From Streptomyces hyaluromycini (GTDB taxonomy: Bacteria; Actinomycetota; Actinomycetes; Streptomycetales; Streptomycetaceae), in the NCBI RefSeq assembly GCF_002217755.1, contig NZ_BCFL01000016.1, positions 478,319 to 542,318 on the forward strand: a DNA stretch of 64,000 bases. The letters run 5' to 3'. Below are positions 15,855 through 24,173 of the stretch, piece by piece. The position numbers were made by a program, and so were the translations under genes. The first letter of the stretch is position 1. Every line of letters begins with the position of its first letter. Below the pieces are notes generated by a model. It saw nothing but the letters and a program-made list of their open reading frames with translations, had not been told where the DNA came from and searched no databases.

Positions 15855-16631
15855 GTGGAAACGACTCTGGACTTCTCCGACCTGCTGCGCCTGATAGACG
15901 AACGGTCGACCGCCTTCCGTGCCGCGGTCGCCGCCGCGCCCGACCTCGACGTGCGGGTGCCCACCTGCCCCGAGTGGACGCTGTTCGATCTGGTGCGGCA
16001 CCTGGGCGAGGGGCGTCGCAAGTGGGCCGTCATCGTCGGAACGGGGCCCGCCGGCGCTCCCCCGGCCAAGTCCGCCTGGGACACCCCGGCGGCGCCTCGG
16101 GAGCGCGAGGCCCTGCTGGACTGGTGGACCGCGTCGGCGCGGCAGCTGCTGGACGCGCTGCGGGAGTCCGGCCCGGACCGCGGCTGCTGGACGTGGTGGC
16201 CCGCGTCGCAGTCGCCGCAGACCGCCGGTGCCGGCGCCCGGCACCAGCTCCAGGAGATCGCGCTGCACACCTACGACGCCCAGCTCGCCGCGGGCGCCCC
16301 GCAGCCGCTGCCGGACGAGGTGGCACTCGACGGCGTCGACGAGTTCCTGCACACCTGCTGCGCGACCACGGCCCCCTGGCCGCACCGGCCCGCCACCGTC
16401 GACTACCACGCCACCGAGGGCCGCTCCTGGCGCCTGTGGCTCTCCGCCGACGGCGCACGGACCGCCCGTCTCGCGACGCCGGACACGGAGCCCGCGGCCG
16501 ATGCGTCCCTGCGGGGCACGGCCGGCGAGCTGGTCCTCGCCCTGTACGACCGGGTCCCGGTGGACTCCCTGAAACTCGACGGGGACCGACGGCTGTTCGA
16601 CCAGCTGCTGGCCTGGGAGCCGGAGGAGTAG
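15855..16631 (+). CDS. Maleylpyruvate isomerase family mycothiol-dependent enzyme
   Basis: 258 residues with the N-terminal DinB/MDMPI helical-bundle metal-binding domain (VPTCPEWTLFDLVRHLGEGRRKW, HQLQEIALHTYDAQLA) and a C-terminal MDMPI domain. Family members use mycothiol, the actinobacterial thiol, for isomerisation or detoxification; the substrate here is unknown. Start is GTG 15855; no Shine-Dalgarno is visible, and TAGAGA lies six bases upstream, a possible leaderless -10. It stands 56 bp before an ABC exporter operon that has its own leaderless promoter. Confidence 0.85.
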   Translation: METTLDFSDLLRLIDERSTAFRAAVAAAPDLDVRVPTCPEWTLFDLVRHLGEGRRKWAVIVGTGPAGAPPAKSAWDTPAAPREREALLDWWTASARQLLDALRESGPDRGCWTWWPASQSPQTAGAGARHQLQEIALHTYDAQLAAGAPQPLPDEVALDGVDEFLHTCCATTAPWPHRPATVDYHATEGRSWRLWLSADGARTARLATPDTEPAADASLRGTAGELVLALYDRVPVDSLKLDGDRRLFDQLLAWEPEE

Positions 16632-16675
16632 GAGACACCGGCCCCCCTCAAGTGGCAGCCCCCGTAGGCCGGTCT

Positions 16676-16681
16676 TAGCGT
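16676..16681 (+). promoter_or_regulatory. -10 box of a leaderless ABC exporter transcript
   Basis: TAGCGT, six bases (GGCCGC), then ATG 16688. Confidence 0.6.
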
Positions 16682-16687
16682 GGCCGC

Positions 16688-17644
16688 ATGATCGAGCTGG
16701 CGAGCCTGACCAAGCGCTACGGGGACAAGACGGCGGTCGACGACCTCACGTTCACCGTCCGGCCCGGCATCGTGACCGGGTTCCTCGGGCCCAACGGTGC
16801 CGGGAAGTCCACCACCATGCGGATGATCCTCGGGCTCGACCACCCCACGGCCGGCCGGGTGCGGATCGACGGCAAGCGGTACGAGCAGCTCAAGGACCCG
16901 CTGACGTACATCGGGGCGCTGCTCGACGCCAAGGCCGTGCACGGCGGGCGCAGTGCCTTCAACCATCTGCTGTGCCTCGCGCAGAGCAACGGGATTCCGC
17001 AGGCACGGGTGGCCGAGGTCCTCGACACCGTCGGGCTGACGGCGGTGGCGCGGAAGAAGGCCAAGGGGTTCTCGCTCGGGATGGGGCAGCGGCTCGGAAT
17101 CGCGGGGGCGCTGCTCGGCGACCCGCGGATCCTGATGTTCGACGAGCCGGTGAACGGGCTCGACCCCGAGGGCATCCACTGGATCCGGAACCTGATGAAG
17201 TCGCTGGCCGCCCAGGGCCGGACCGTGTTCGTCTCCTCGCACCTCATGAGCGAGATGGCGCTGACTGCCGACCACCTCGTGGTCATCGGACAGGGGCGGC
17301 TGCTCGCCGACACCTCCATGGCGGATTTCATCCGGACGAACTCACGGTCGTACGTCCGGGTCCGCTCCCCGCAGCGCGAGCGGCTGCTCGACGTGCTGCA
17401 CGGGGCCGGGATCACCGTCGTCGAGACGGGGGCCGGAGCCCTGGAGGTGGAGGGCGGGAAGGCCGAGCCGATCGGGGAGCTGGCCGCGCAGAACGGGATC
17501 GTGCTGCACGAGCTGAGCATCCAGCAGGCCTCGCTGGAGGAGGCGTTCATGCAACTGACGGCGGAGTCCGTGGAGTACCACGCGCACGCCGACTCGCCCC
17601 CGGTGCCACTGGCCTGGGGCTCCGGCTGGGACAAGGGGGCATGA
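16688..17644 (+). CDS. ABC transporter ATP-binding protein
   Basis: 318 residues. Walker A GPNGAGKS at 34-41, signature region FSLGMGQRLGIA, Walker B ILMFDEPVNGLDPEG and the H-loop VFVSSHLMSEM are all intact. The CcmA/DrrA-type ATPase forms an exporter with the separate permease encoded next (1 base after the stop). A C-terminal domain after residue 215 is typical of bacitracin/daunorubicin-type exporters. A close paralogue lies at 18593. Substrate unknown. Confidence 0.9.
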   Translation: MIELASLTKRYGDKTAVDDLTFTVRPGIVTGFLGPNGAGKSTTMRMILGLDHPTAGRVRIDGKRYEQLKDPLTYIGALLDAKAVHGGRSAFNHLLCLAQSNGIPQARVAEVLDTVGLTAVARKKAKGFSLGMGQRLGIAGALLGDPRILMFDEPVNGLDPEGIHWIRNLMKSLAAQGRTVFVSSHLMSEMALTADHLVVIGQGRLLADTSMADFIRTNSRSYVRVRSPQRERLLDVLHGAGITVVETGAGALEVEGGKAEPIGELAAQNGIVLHELSIQQASLEEAFMQLTAESVEYHAHADSPPVPLAWGSGWDKGA

Positions 17645-17645
17645 C

Positions 17646-18422
17646 ATGGCCGTCGTCACGCAGGTCGTACAGTCCGAGTGGACCAAGATCCGGTCCGTCG
17701 CCTCGACGGTGTGGACGCTGTCCCTGGCCGTGGTGGTCACGGTGGCCCTCGGGATGCTGCTCTCCGCGCTGGCGAACAGCCAGTTCTCCAGGATGCCGGC
17801 GCGCGAACGGCTCTCCTTCGACCCGACGAACATCAGCTTCGCCGGGATGACCCTCGGCCAGCTGGCGATGATCGTGTTCGGGGTGCTCGTCGTCTCCAAC
17901 GAGTACAGCACCGGGATGATCAGGGTCTCGCTGGCCGCCGTGCCGCAGCGGGCCACCTTCCTGTTCAGCAAGATCGCGGTGGCGGCGGTTCTGGTGCTGG
18001 TGGTCGGCATGGTGACCAGCTTCGCCGCCTTCTTCCTCGGGCAGGCCATGCTCGGGTCCCACCGGGCCCACCTCGGTGACCCCGGGGTGCTGCGCGCGGT
18101 CGTCGGCGGCGGGCTCTACATGACGCTCATCGCGATGTTCTCCATGGGCGTGGCCGCGATGCTGCGCTCGCCGATGCTGTCGCTGGGCATCCTGATGCCG
18201 TTCTTCTTCCTGATCTCCAACATCCTCGGCAACGTCGACGCGACCAAGAAGATCGGCCGGTTCCTGCCGGACCAGGCGGGCAGCCACATCATGCAGGTGG
18301 TGCCGAGGGCCGGTGACGACGTCCCGTACGGGCCCTGGGGCGGGCTCGGGATCATGGGGCTGTGGGTGATCGCGGCGCTGGCCGGCGGGTACGTCCTGCT
18401 GAAGCGGCGCGACGCCCAGTGA
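17646..18422 (+). CDS. ABC transporter permease (ABC-2 type)
   Basis: 258 residues with six hydrophobic segments and the cytoplasmic lead QVVQSEWTKIRSVASTVWTL shared by ABC-2 permeases of this group; the same lead recurs in the second permease (SEWTKIRSVRSTIWTL). It partners with the preceding ATPase. The gene ends in a run of 12-bp repeats that contain further in-frame TGA codons. Confidence 0.9.
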   Translation: MAVVTQVVQSEWTKIRSVASTVWTLSLAVVVTVALGMLLSALANSQFSRMPARERLSFDPTNISFAGMTLGQLAMIVFGVLVVSNEYSTGMIRVSLAAVPQRATFLFSKIAVAAVLVLVVGMVTSFAAFFLGQAMLGSHRAHLGDPGVLRAVVGGGLYMTLIAMFSMGVAAMLRSPMLSLGILMPFFFLISNILGNVDATKKIGRFLPDQAGSHIMQVVPRAGDDVPYGPWGGLGIMGLWVIAALAGGYVLLKRRDAQ

Positions 18423-18486
18423 CCGAGTCCTTGACCGGGTCCGTGACCGGGTCCGTCGCCGGGTCCGTCGCCGGGTCCGTCGCCGG
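18420..18486. repeat. 12-bp tandem repeat at the permease stop
   Basis: Five 12-bp units of the type TGACCGGGTCCG (first unit degenerate, later units with TCG in place of TGA), starting at the stop codon itself, then a partial unit. The first three units each bring an in-frame TGA. The rest of the gap to 18593 shows no gene. Confidence 0.75.
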
Positions 18487-18592
18487 AAGTCTTTGCATGC
18501 TCTTGGGCGGAACCGTCAGCTCCCCGATATCCTCCTAACCCTTACGGGGGGCGTCTGCCCCGCTGTCCTGATCCTTTCGATGGGTGCGGAGC

Positions 18593-19876
18593 ATGATCGA
18601 GGCTGTAGGCCTGACCAAGCGCTACGGCGACAAGACCGCCGTGTACAACCTTTCCTTCCAGGTACGACCCGGAGCCGTCACCGGCTTCCTCGGGCCGAAC
18701 GGCTCAGGCAAGTCGACGACCATGCGGATGATCCTGGGACTGGACAACCCGACCGCCGGTTCGGTGACGATCGGCGGCTTCCCGTACCGCAAGCTCCCGA
18801 ACGCCGCCCGCCAGGTCGGCGCGCTGCTCGACGCCAAGGCGGTGCACGGCGGCCGGTCCGCCCGCAACCACCTGCTCTCGCTGGCCCAGCTGTCCGCCAT
18901 CCCGGCCCGCCGGGTCGACGAGGTGCTCCGGGTGGTGGGCCTCCAGGACGTGGCCGGAAAGCGCTCCAAGGGCTTCTCGCTCGGCATGGGCCAGCGCCTC
19001 GGCATCGCCGCCGCACTCCTCGGCGATCCCCAGGTGCTGCTCTTCGACGAGCCGGTCAACGGCCTCGACCCCGAGGGCATCCTCTGGGTGCGCAACCTGA
19101 TGAAGTCCCTGGCCGCCGAGGGCCGGACGGTCTTCGTCTCCTCGCACCTCATGAGCGAGATGGCGCTGACCGCCGACCACCTCATCGTCATCGGCCGGGG
19201 CCAGCTGCTCGCCGACATGAGCGTGACCGACTTCATTTCGGCCAACTCCGCCGACTTCGCGCGCGTCCGCACCCCGGACACCGACCCGCAGCTGCGCGAG
19301 AAGCTCAGCTCCGCGCTGACCGAGGCCGGCGGCCACGTCCTGCCGGAGCAGGACGGGGCGCTCCGGGTGACCGGGCTGCCGCTGCCCCGGATCAGCGACC
19401 TCGCGCACGAGGCGGACGTACGGCTGTGGGAGCTGTCCCCGCACCAGGCCTCGCTGGAGGAGGCGTACATGCGGATGACACAGGGCGCCGTCGACTACCG
19501 GTCCTCGATCGACCAGAAGGCAGGCCTCCAGCAGCCCCTGCCGCCCGGCGCCCAGCCGCCGATGCCGGTGCCCGGGCAGGGCCAGCCGGGCTGGTACGCC
19601 CCGCCGCCGCCCCCGCCGGGCGGCCGGCCGGCCGGGCTGTACGGAGCACCCGGGGCACCCGGGGCGCCGTACCCGCCCGCGGCGCCCGCCGGCGGTTACG
19701 GCGCCCCGCAGGGCCCGTACGGGGCTCCCCAGGCCGCCCCGAACCCCTACGCACAGCCGGCGCCCGCTCCGGCGCCTGCTCCGGCGCCCGCCGCCGCACC
19801 CGCGCCGGCCGCTGAACCTGCCCCCGCCTCCGCTCCCGCCCCCGCCGACCTGACCAAGCCCGAGGACGCCCGATGA
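18593..19876 (+). CDS. ABC transporter ATP-binding protein with proline-rich tail
   Basis: 427 residues. The first 300 form a CcmA-type ATPase nearly parallel to the one at 16688 (Walker A GPNGSGKS 34-41, FSLGMGQRLGIA, LLFDEPVNGLDPEG, SSHLMSEM). From about residue 305 there is a low-complexity extension rich in Pro, Gly and Ala (PPPPPGG, GAPGAPGAP, PAPAPAPA), absent from the first paralogue. ATG 18593 is chosen because it aligns with the first copy; GTG 18584 is possible. Its stop overlaps the permease start by four bases. The tail may be a disordered interaction segment; the next permease also begins with a Pro/Ala-rich tail. Confidence 0.88.
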   Translation: MIEAVGLTKRYGDKTAVYNLSFQVRPGAVTGFLGPNGSGKSTTMRMILGLDNPTAGSVTIGGFPYRKLPNAARQVGALLDAKAVHGGRSARNHLLSLAQLSAIPARRVDEVLRVVGLQDVAGKRSKGFSLGMGQRLGIAAALLGDPQVLLFDEPVNGLDPEGILWVRNLMKSLAAEGRTVFVSSHLMSEMALTADHLIVIGRGQLLADMSVTDFISANSADFARVRTPDTDPQLREKLSSALTEAGGHVLPEQDGALRVTGLPLPRISDLAHEADVRLWELSPHQASLEEAYMRMTQGAVDYRSSIDQKAGLQQPLPPGAQPPMPVPGQGQPGWYAPPPPPPGGRPAGLYGAPGAPGAPYPPAAPAGGYGAPQGPYGAPQAAPNPYAQPAPAPAPAPAPAAAPAPAAEPAPASAPAPADLTKPEDAR

Positions 19877-20757
19877 GCACCCACCAGCCTCCGCTGCAGC
19901 AGGCGGCCCCGGCCGCGCCCGAATGGCAGGCGGCGCCCGGCGGTTCGTACCCCGGCTACGTGTCGCCGATCCCGGTGGTGCGCACCCACCTCGGGCACGC
20001 GATCACGTCCGAGTGGACGAAGATCAGGTCGGTGCGTTCCACGATCTGGACGCTCGGCGTCTTCGTTCTCCTGGTGATCGGCATCGGCCTGCTTGCCGGC
20101 GCCGTGGTCAGCAACTCCGCCTCCTCGCCCGACGACCTGTCCGGCAGCAACGCGCTCTCGCTCGGCTTCTTCGGGCTGCTGCTCGGCAGCATGTGCATCA
20201 TCACGCTCGGCGTGCTGACGACCGCCTCGGAGTACGGCACGGGCATGATCCGTACGACGATGGTCGCCTGCCCCTCCCGCGCGCGCGTGCTCGCGGCGAA
20301 GGCGATCGTCTTCTTCGCGGTCGCCTTCGTGATCACCCTCGCGGCCAGCGCGTTCGTGGCCATGACGCAGGTGTCGATGCTGAACGACGTCGCCCGGACG
20401 CCGACCGGCGGGGAATGGCTGAAGGGGACCGTCGGCGTCAGCCTCTACATCGCGCTGCTCGGACTGCTCTCGCTGATCATCGGCTCGATCATCCGGCACT
20501 CGGCGGGCGCCATCACCATCATGATCGGCGCGGTGCTCGCCCCGCTGGTGATCGCCCTGTTCATGTTCTCCTCGTCGCTGGAGAAGGTGCGCAACGCCCT
20601 GTTCGAGTACTCGATCCCGAACCAGCTGAGCGTCTTCTACTCCAACTCCCTCAGCGATTCCGGCCCTTCGGGCTGGGACCCGCTGTGGATCATCCTGGGT
20701 GTGACGGCCGTCGCGTTCGCGGGCGCGTACGCGCTGCTGGAGAAGCGGGACGTGTAG
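19873..20757 (+). CDS. ABC transporter permease (ABC-2 type)
   Basis: 294 residues: a disordered Pro/Gln/Ala-rich N-terminus of about 45 residues, the SEWTKIRSVRSTIWTL lead, then six hydrophobic segments with GLLLGSMCIITLGVLTTASEYGTGMIRTTM as the conserved middle. Coupled to the preceding ATPase by an ATGA overlap. The two ABC pairs (16688-18422 and 18593-20757) look like an old tandem duplication. Substrate unknown. Confidence 0.9.
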   Translation: MSTHQPPLQQAAPAAPEWQAAPGGSYPGYVSPIPVVRTHLGHAITSEWTKIRSVRSTIWTLGVFVLLVIGIGLLAGAVVSNSASSPDDLSGSNALSLGFFGLLLGSMCIITLGVLTTASEYGTGMIRTTMVACPSRARVLAAKAIVFFAVAFVITLAASAFVAMTQVSMLNDVARTPTGGEWLKGTVGVSLYIALLGLLSLIIGSIIRHSAGAITIMIGAVLAPLVIALFMFSSSLEKVRNALFEYSIPNQLSVFYSNSLSDSGPSGWDPLWIILGVTAVAFAGAYALLEKRDV

Positions 20758-20769
20758 GCCGTACGGCTG

Positions 20770-21111
20770 TCAGAACTTCGGCGCGTTCCTGGGCCGCTGC
20801 ACCCGTGTGGTGCGGCGGTCCTTCGCGTTCCAGCAGGCCTTGTGCCAGTGCCGGCGCTCGTCCACGCCCGAGTGCTCGGGCCAGGCCACCACGTGCGGGA
20901 CGCCGGAGGCGATCACCTGGTCGCAGCCCGGGCAGCGGTACGTCTTGCCGACCGCGCTGGCGCCCGCCACATGCCGGACGCTCCACTCCTCGCCCTGCCA
21001 GTTCTCGGTGGACTGCCAGCCGCCGTAGCGGTCCGCGCGGTCGTCCTCGGCGCTCCGGCCGGACGAGTCCGATCCGTTCAGGCCTTTGGGTCGGTTGCGA
21101 CGCGGGGACAC
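20770..21111 (-). CDS. Conserved actinobacterial small zinc-ribbon-like protein
   Basis: 113 residues. The N-terminal 45 are polar and probably disordered. The C-terminal part carries CPGCDQVIASGVPHVVAW and RRHWHKACW, a Cys-x2-Cys ... His ... Cys set that looks like a treble-clef or HNH-like zinc site. Start GTG 21111 with AGAGGTG upstream. Often labelled ATP/GTP-binding in Streptomyces annotations, but no P-loop is visible. Converges on the ABC permease with a 12-bp gap. Confidence 0.75.
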   Translation of the reverse strand: MSPRRNRPKGLNGSDSSGRSAEDDRADRYGGWQSTENWQGEEWSVRHVAGASAVGKTYRCPGCDQVIASGVPHVVAWPEHSGVDERRHWHKACWNAKDRRTTRVQRPRNAPKF

Positions 21112-21334
21112 GGGGCACCTCTCGGGGCTATACAGGAAGCACGGGCTGTGTCCAGCCTACGACGCGCGCACGGGGGTACGCGTAGGGCACCAACCCACAC
21201 AAGTCCCCCTCCAGGGCGACCCATTCTCCAGACAATCCGCAAATCTCTCCGCCAGGCCGTGTCCTCGGCACGTGTCAGACGGTTATGCCCGGTGGGGGAG
21301 CTCCGGGTCGGAGCCAGGAAAGCAGGAAGAAGCG

Positions 21335-22363
21335 ATGCGCGTAGGTAGTTTTGTGCTGGCCGCCCAGTTCCCGGGCCAGGGTCAGGGGGAAGCCCTGCAC
21401 CGGGCGGTGCGCACGGCGGAGGTGGCCGAGGAGTCCGGTCTGGACGCGGTCTGGCTGGCCGAGCACCACTTCGTGCCGTACGGCACGTGTCCGTCGGCGG
21501 TCACGCTGGCGGCTTTACTGCTGGGTCGCACCCGGCGTCTGCGGGTCGGTACGGCGGTGAGCGTACTGCCCACGGTCCATCCGGTGGCGCTCGGCGAGCA
21601 GGCCGCACTGCTGCATGTGACGAGCGGCGGCCGCTTCACGCTCGGCGTGGGGCGGGGCGGGCCCTGGGTTGATCTGGAGGTCTTCGGCTCCGGCCTGGAG
21701 GCGTACGAACAGGGCTTCCCCGAGTCACTCGATCTGCTGATGCGCTGGCTGCGCGAACCGGCCGTGTCGGCCTCCGGCCCGCGCTTCTCGTTCCGTGAGG
21801 TCCCCGTCGTACCTCGCCCGTCGGAGGCGCTGACGGAGGTACCGGGGCCGGAGGTCGTGGTCGCCTGCACCTCTGCGGCGAGCATCCGGCTGGCGGCCGA
21901 GCGGGGGCTGCCGATGCTGCTCGGGATGCACGTCGGCGACGAGGAGAAGGCCGAGATGGTCGCGTTGTGGCGGCAGCACGCGCGGGCGGCCGGGCGGCCG
22001 GGCGACGAGATCGCCGGGGCGGCCCATGTCTCGGCCGGCGTCTGCCAGATCGCGGACAGCCGCACCGACGCCGCGGAGACCCTGACGAAGGCGATGCCGG
22101 GCTGGCTGAAACAGGGCCTGGAGGCCCATATGACGGTGGACGGCCGGTTCCGCTCGATGCGGGACCCGCTCGCGTACACCGAACTGCTCTGCGGACTCCA
22201 CCCGGTGGGTACCCCGCGGCTGTGCGTCGACCGGCTCGCCGCCACCTCCGAGCGGACCGGCATCTCCCGTTTCGCCCTGCTGACGGAGGGCTCGGGGGAT
22301 CTGGCGGCCACGGAGGAGAACGTACGACGGCTGGGTGCCGAGGTGCTGCCGCACCTCCGGTGA
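21335..22363 (+). CDS. LLM class flavin-dependent oxidoreductase
   Basis: 342 residues of the luciferase-like monooxygenase TIM barrel: GLDAVWLAEHHF (residues 35-46) is the signature first strand and VLPTVHPVALGEQAALL the second; GRFTLGVGRG marks the flavin-binding region. Likely FMN- or F420-dependent. ATG 21335 follows AGGAAG by eight bases; longer upstream frames lack a ribosome site. It is a single-gene unit, convergent with the next gene. Substrate unknown. Confidence 0.88.
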   Translation: MRVGSFVLAAQFPGQGQGEALHRAVRTAEVAEESGLDAVWLAEHHFVPYGTCPSAVTLAALLLGRTRRLRVGTAVSVLPTVHPVALGEQAALLHVTSGGRFTLGVGRGGPWVDLEVFGSGLEAYEQGFPESLDLLMRWLREPAVSASGPRFSFREVPVVPRPSEALTEVPGPEVVVACTSAASIRLAAERGLPMLLGMHVGDEEKAEMVALWRQHARAAGRPGDEIAGAAHVSAGVCQIADSRTDAAETLTKAMPGWLKQGLEAHMTVDGRFRSMRDPLAYTELLCGLHPVGTPRLCVDRLAATSERTGISRFALLTEGSGDLAATEENVRRLGAEVLPHLR

Positions 22364-22380
22364 TCTCACCGCCGCGGGGA

Positions 22381-22429
22381 GCTTGCCGCCCCAGTGACTG
22401 ATGCACCTCCCGCGTGTGGAGCGGCAAGC
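22381..22429. terminator. Possible bidirectional terminator
   Basis: Inverted repeat GCTTGCCGC / GCGGCAAGC with a long 31-nt loop between the converging LLM and SCO5389-type genes. Confidence 0.35.
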
Positions 22430-22466
22430 AAGCGGCTCACTGCGTCAGCAGTAACGGAGCATGGCG

Positions 22467-22859
22467 TCAGCAGTCCCGCAGTTCCGGGGACTGGTTCAGC
22501 AGCTGATTGCGCACCGAGGTGAAGCGGGCCAGCGTCTCGTCGACCGAGGCGTCCAGCGGGAACACCGCCACGCGGTGGCAGTTCTGGAAGGCCAGCCGCA
22601 CACCGAAGTGCCGCTGCAGGGCGCCGCGTATGGCGTCACTCGCGAGCGCACGCAGCAGCTGACCGCGTGCCTGCTCGTCCGGCGGGGGCGTCTGGTTGTC
22701 GGCGAAGTCTCCGCCGTCCACCTTCAGCTGGGCCACCAGGGAGCTGATCATCTCCCATGCATAGGGCAGGGAGGTCCGGACGCAGTCGACGAAATCCGCT
22801 TCGTCGACCTCGCCTCGCTCGGCCTGTTCGAGTAGGGCCGGTGAGACGTCGAGCGACAT
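22467..22859 (-). CDS. SCO5389 family protein
   Basis: 130 residues, an actinobacterial family named after the S. coelicolor gene (MSLDVSPALLEQAERGEVDEADFVDCVRTSLPYAWEMISSLVAQL). It is soluble and mostly helical, and contains the stretch CHRVAVFPLDASVDETLARFTSVRNQLLNQSPELRDC. GAGGAG upstream supports the ATG. It stands divergent to nucS, as in other streptomycetes. Function unknown. Confidence 0.85.
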   Translation of the reverse strand: MSLDVSPALLEQAERGEVDEADFVDCVRTSLPYAWEMISSLVAQLKVDGGDFADNQTPPPDEQARGQLLRALASDAIRGALQRHFGVRLAFQNCHRVAVFPLDASVDETLARFTSVRNQLLNQSPELRDC

Positions 22860-22911
22860 GGGTACTCCTCTCGCACCCCCGAACAACAGGGGTTGGCGGA
22901 CAGGTAAGGGA

Positions 22912-22927
22912 GTTCGCGATACCGAAC
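22912..22927. promoter_or_regulatory. Operator-like inverted repeat
   Basis: GTTCG-N6-CGAAC between the SCO5389-type gene and nucS, 53 bp upstream of the former. The 288-bp divergent region otherwise holds the two promoters. Confidence 0.35.
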
Positions 22928-23133
22928 ACGCTGAGTACACACTTCGCGACCTCCCGTTTACTACGGTAGGCAACGGACGGTGACCCCACCAGGAGAATGC
23001 GTATATGCGCCGGTCCCTTTAGGCACACAATCGGCCAGGTTTGAACAGGCGTGTGCAGGCGACTCTGCAGGACCGGTCGCGGGGGCCGCTGTGAGGGGGG
23101 CTGGGCGAATCGCGTGGAGGGCGGGGCGTCGAG

Positions 23134-23139
23134 TAGCGT
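23134..23139 (+). promoter_or_regulatory. -10 box of nucS
   Basis: TAGCGT ends eight bases before the nucS ATG, so the transcript is leaderless or nearly so; no Shine-Dalgarno is visible. Confidence 0.5.
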
Positions 23140-23147
23140 TGCCGACC

Positions 23148-23819
23148 ATGCGTCTCGTCATCGCCCGGTGCTCCGTCGACTACGCCGGCCGGCTCACCGC
23201 CCACCTTCCCTCCGCTCCCCGTCTGATCCTGGTCAAGGCGGACGGCAGTGTCTCGATCCACGCGGACGACCGGGCCTACAAGCCCCTCAACTGGATGTCG
23301 CCGCCGTGCACCCTCAAGGAGGGAACGGGTGACGAGGAGGGCGTCTGGACCGTCATCAACAAGGCGGGCGAGAAGCTCATCATCACGATGGAGGAGGTCC
23401 TGCACGACTCCTCGCACGAGCTGGGCGTCGACCCGGGCCTGATCAAGGACGGCGTGGAAGCGCACCTCCAGGAGCTGCTGGCCGACCGCATCGAGACCCT
23501 CGGCGACGGCTACACCCTCATCCGCCGCGAGTACATGACGGCGATCGGCCCCGTGGACATCCTGTGCCGCGACGCCGAGGGCCGGACCGTGGCCATCGAG
23601 ATCAAACGTCGTGGCGAGATCGACGGCGTCGAACAGCTCACCCGCTACCTGGAACTCCTCAACCGCGACCCCCATCTCGCCCCCGTCCGCGGCATCTTCG
23701 CGGCCCAGGAGATCAAGCCCCAGGCAAAGGTCCTCGCCACCGACCGCGGCATCGGCTGCACGATCCTCGACTACAACGCCCTGCGCGGCATCGAGGACGA
23801 CAAACTCCGCCTGTTCTGA
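23148..23819 (+). CDS. nucS: Mismatch-specific endonuclease NucS (EndoMS)
   Basis: 223 residues: N-terminal DNA-binding half and a C-terminal RecB-like nuclease. The active-site series is visible as Asp137 (GPVDILC), Glu151 and Lys153 (AIEIKRRG) and Gln163 (EQLTRYLE). The last residues KLRLF form a beta-clamp binding tail as in other actinobacterial NucS. The enzyme replaces MutS/MutL in actinobacteria by cutting both strands at mismatches and keeps mutation and homeologous recombination rates low. Confidence 0.95.
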   Translation: MRLVIARCSVDYAGRLTAHLPSAPRLILVKADGSVSIHADDRAYKPLNWMSPPCTLKEGTGDEEGVWTVINKAGEKLIITMEEVLHDSSHELGVDPGLIKDGVEAHLQELLADRIETLGDGYTLIRREYMTAIGPVDILCRDAEGRTVAIEIKRRGEIDGVEQLTRYLELLNRDPHLAPVRGIFAAQEIKPQAKVLATDRGIGCTILDYNALRGIEDDKLRLF

Positions 23820-23855
23820 CCGACCTGGGCAGGCCGGGCCGACGCCCCTGAGCAG

Positions 23856-23990
23856 CCCACCCCGATACCGCCGCGACGGCGCTCCACCACGATGGCGCGA
23901 ACCGGCGGTGCCGAACTCGGCCCGGGCCGGTCCGGAACCGCCGGTCACCGCCGTAGGGGCCGAGCGCCGTCGCGGCGGTAGTGGGGTGGG
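23856..23990. repeat. 135-bp imperfect palindrome between converging genes
   Basis: 29-bp arms at 23856-23884 and 23962-23990 pair with 27 of 29 matches, with a further ACCGGCGGT / ACCGCCGGT pair inside. It fills much of the 354-bp gap between nucS and the NTPase gene. It may be a MITE relic or a bidirectional terminator. No gene is visible in the gap. Confidence 0.6.
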
Positions 23991-24173
23991 CGGCGTGGAA
24001 ATCAACGCGGGCATCCGAGGCGGGCTCGACTCCGGCCCCCAAGGCAAGCGCCCCACGCAGACCCGCCAGGCGGACGCCCGGTGTCGGCTTGCCCGGCGAG
24101 TGGCCGGTGTCGGCCTGGGAGTCGGTATCCGAGGTGGGCGTCCCGCGCACGGAGGACGGGACGCCCCAGGAGC

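Noticed and set aside
22757..22969. Short plus-strand frame opposite the SCO5389-type gene
   Set aside because: Arg/Pro-rich shadow without ribosome site; spans the divergent promoter region.
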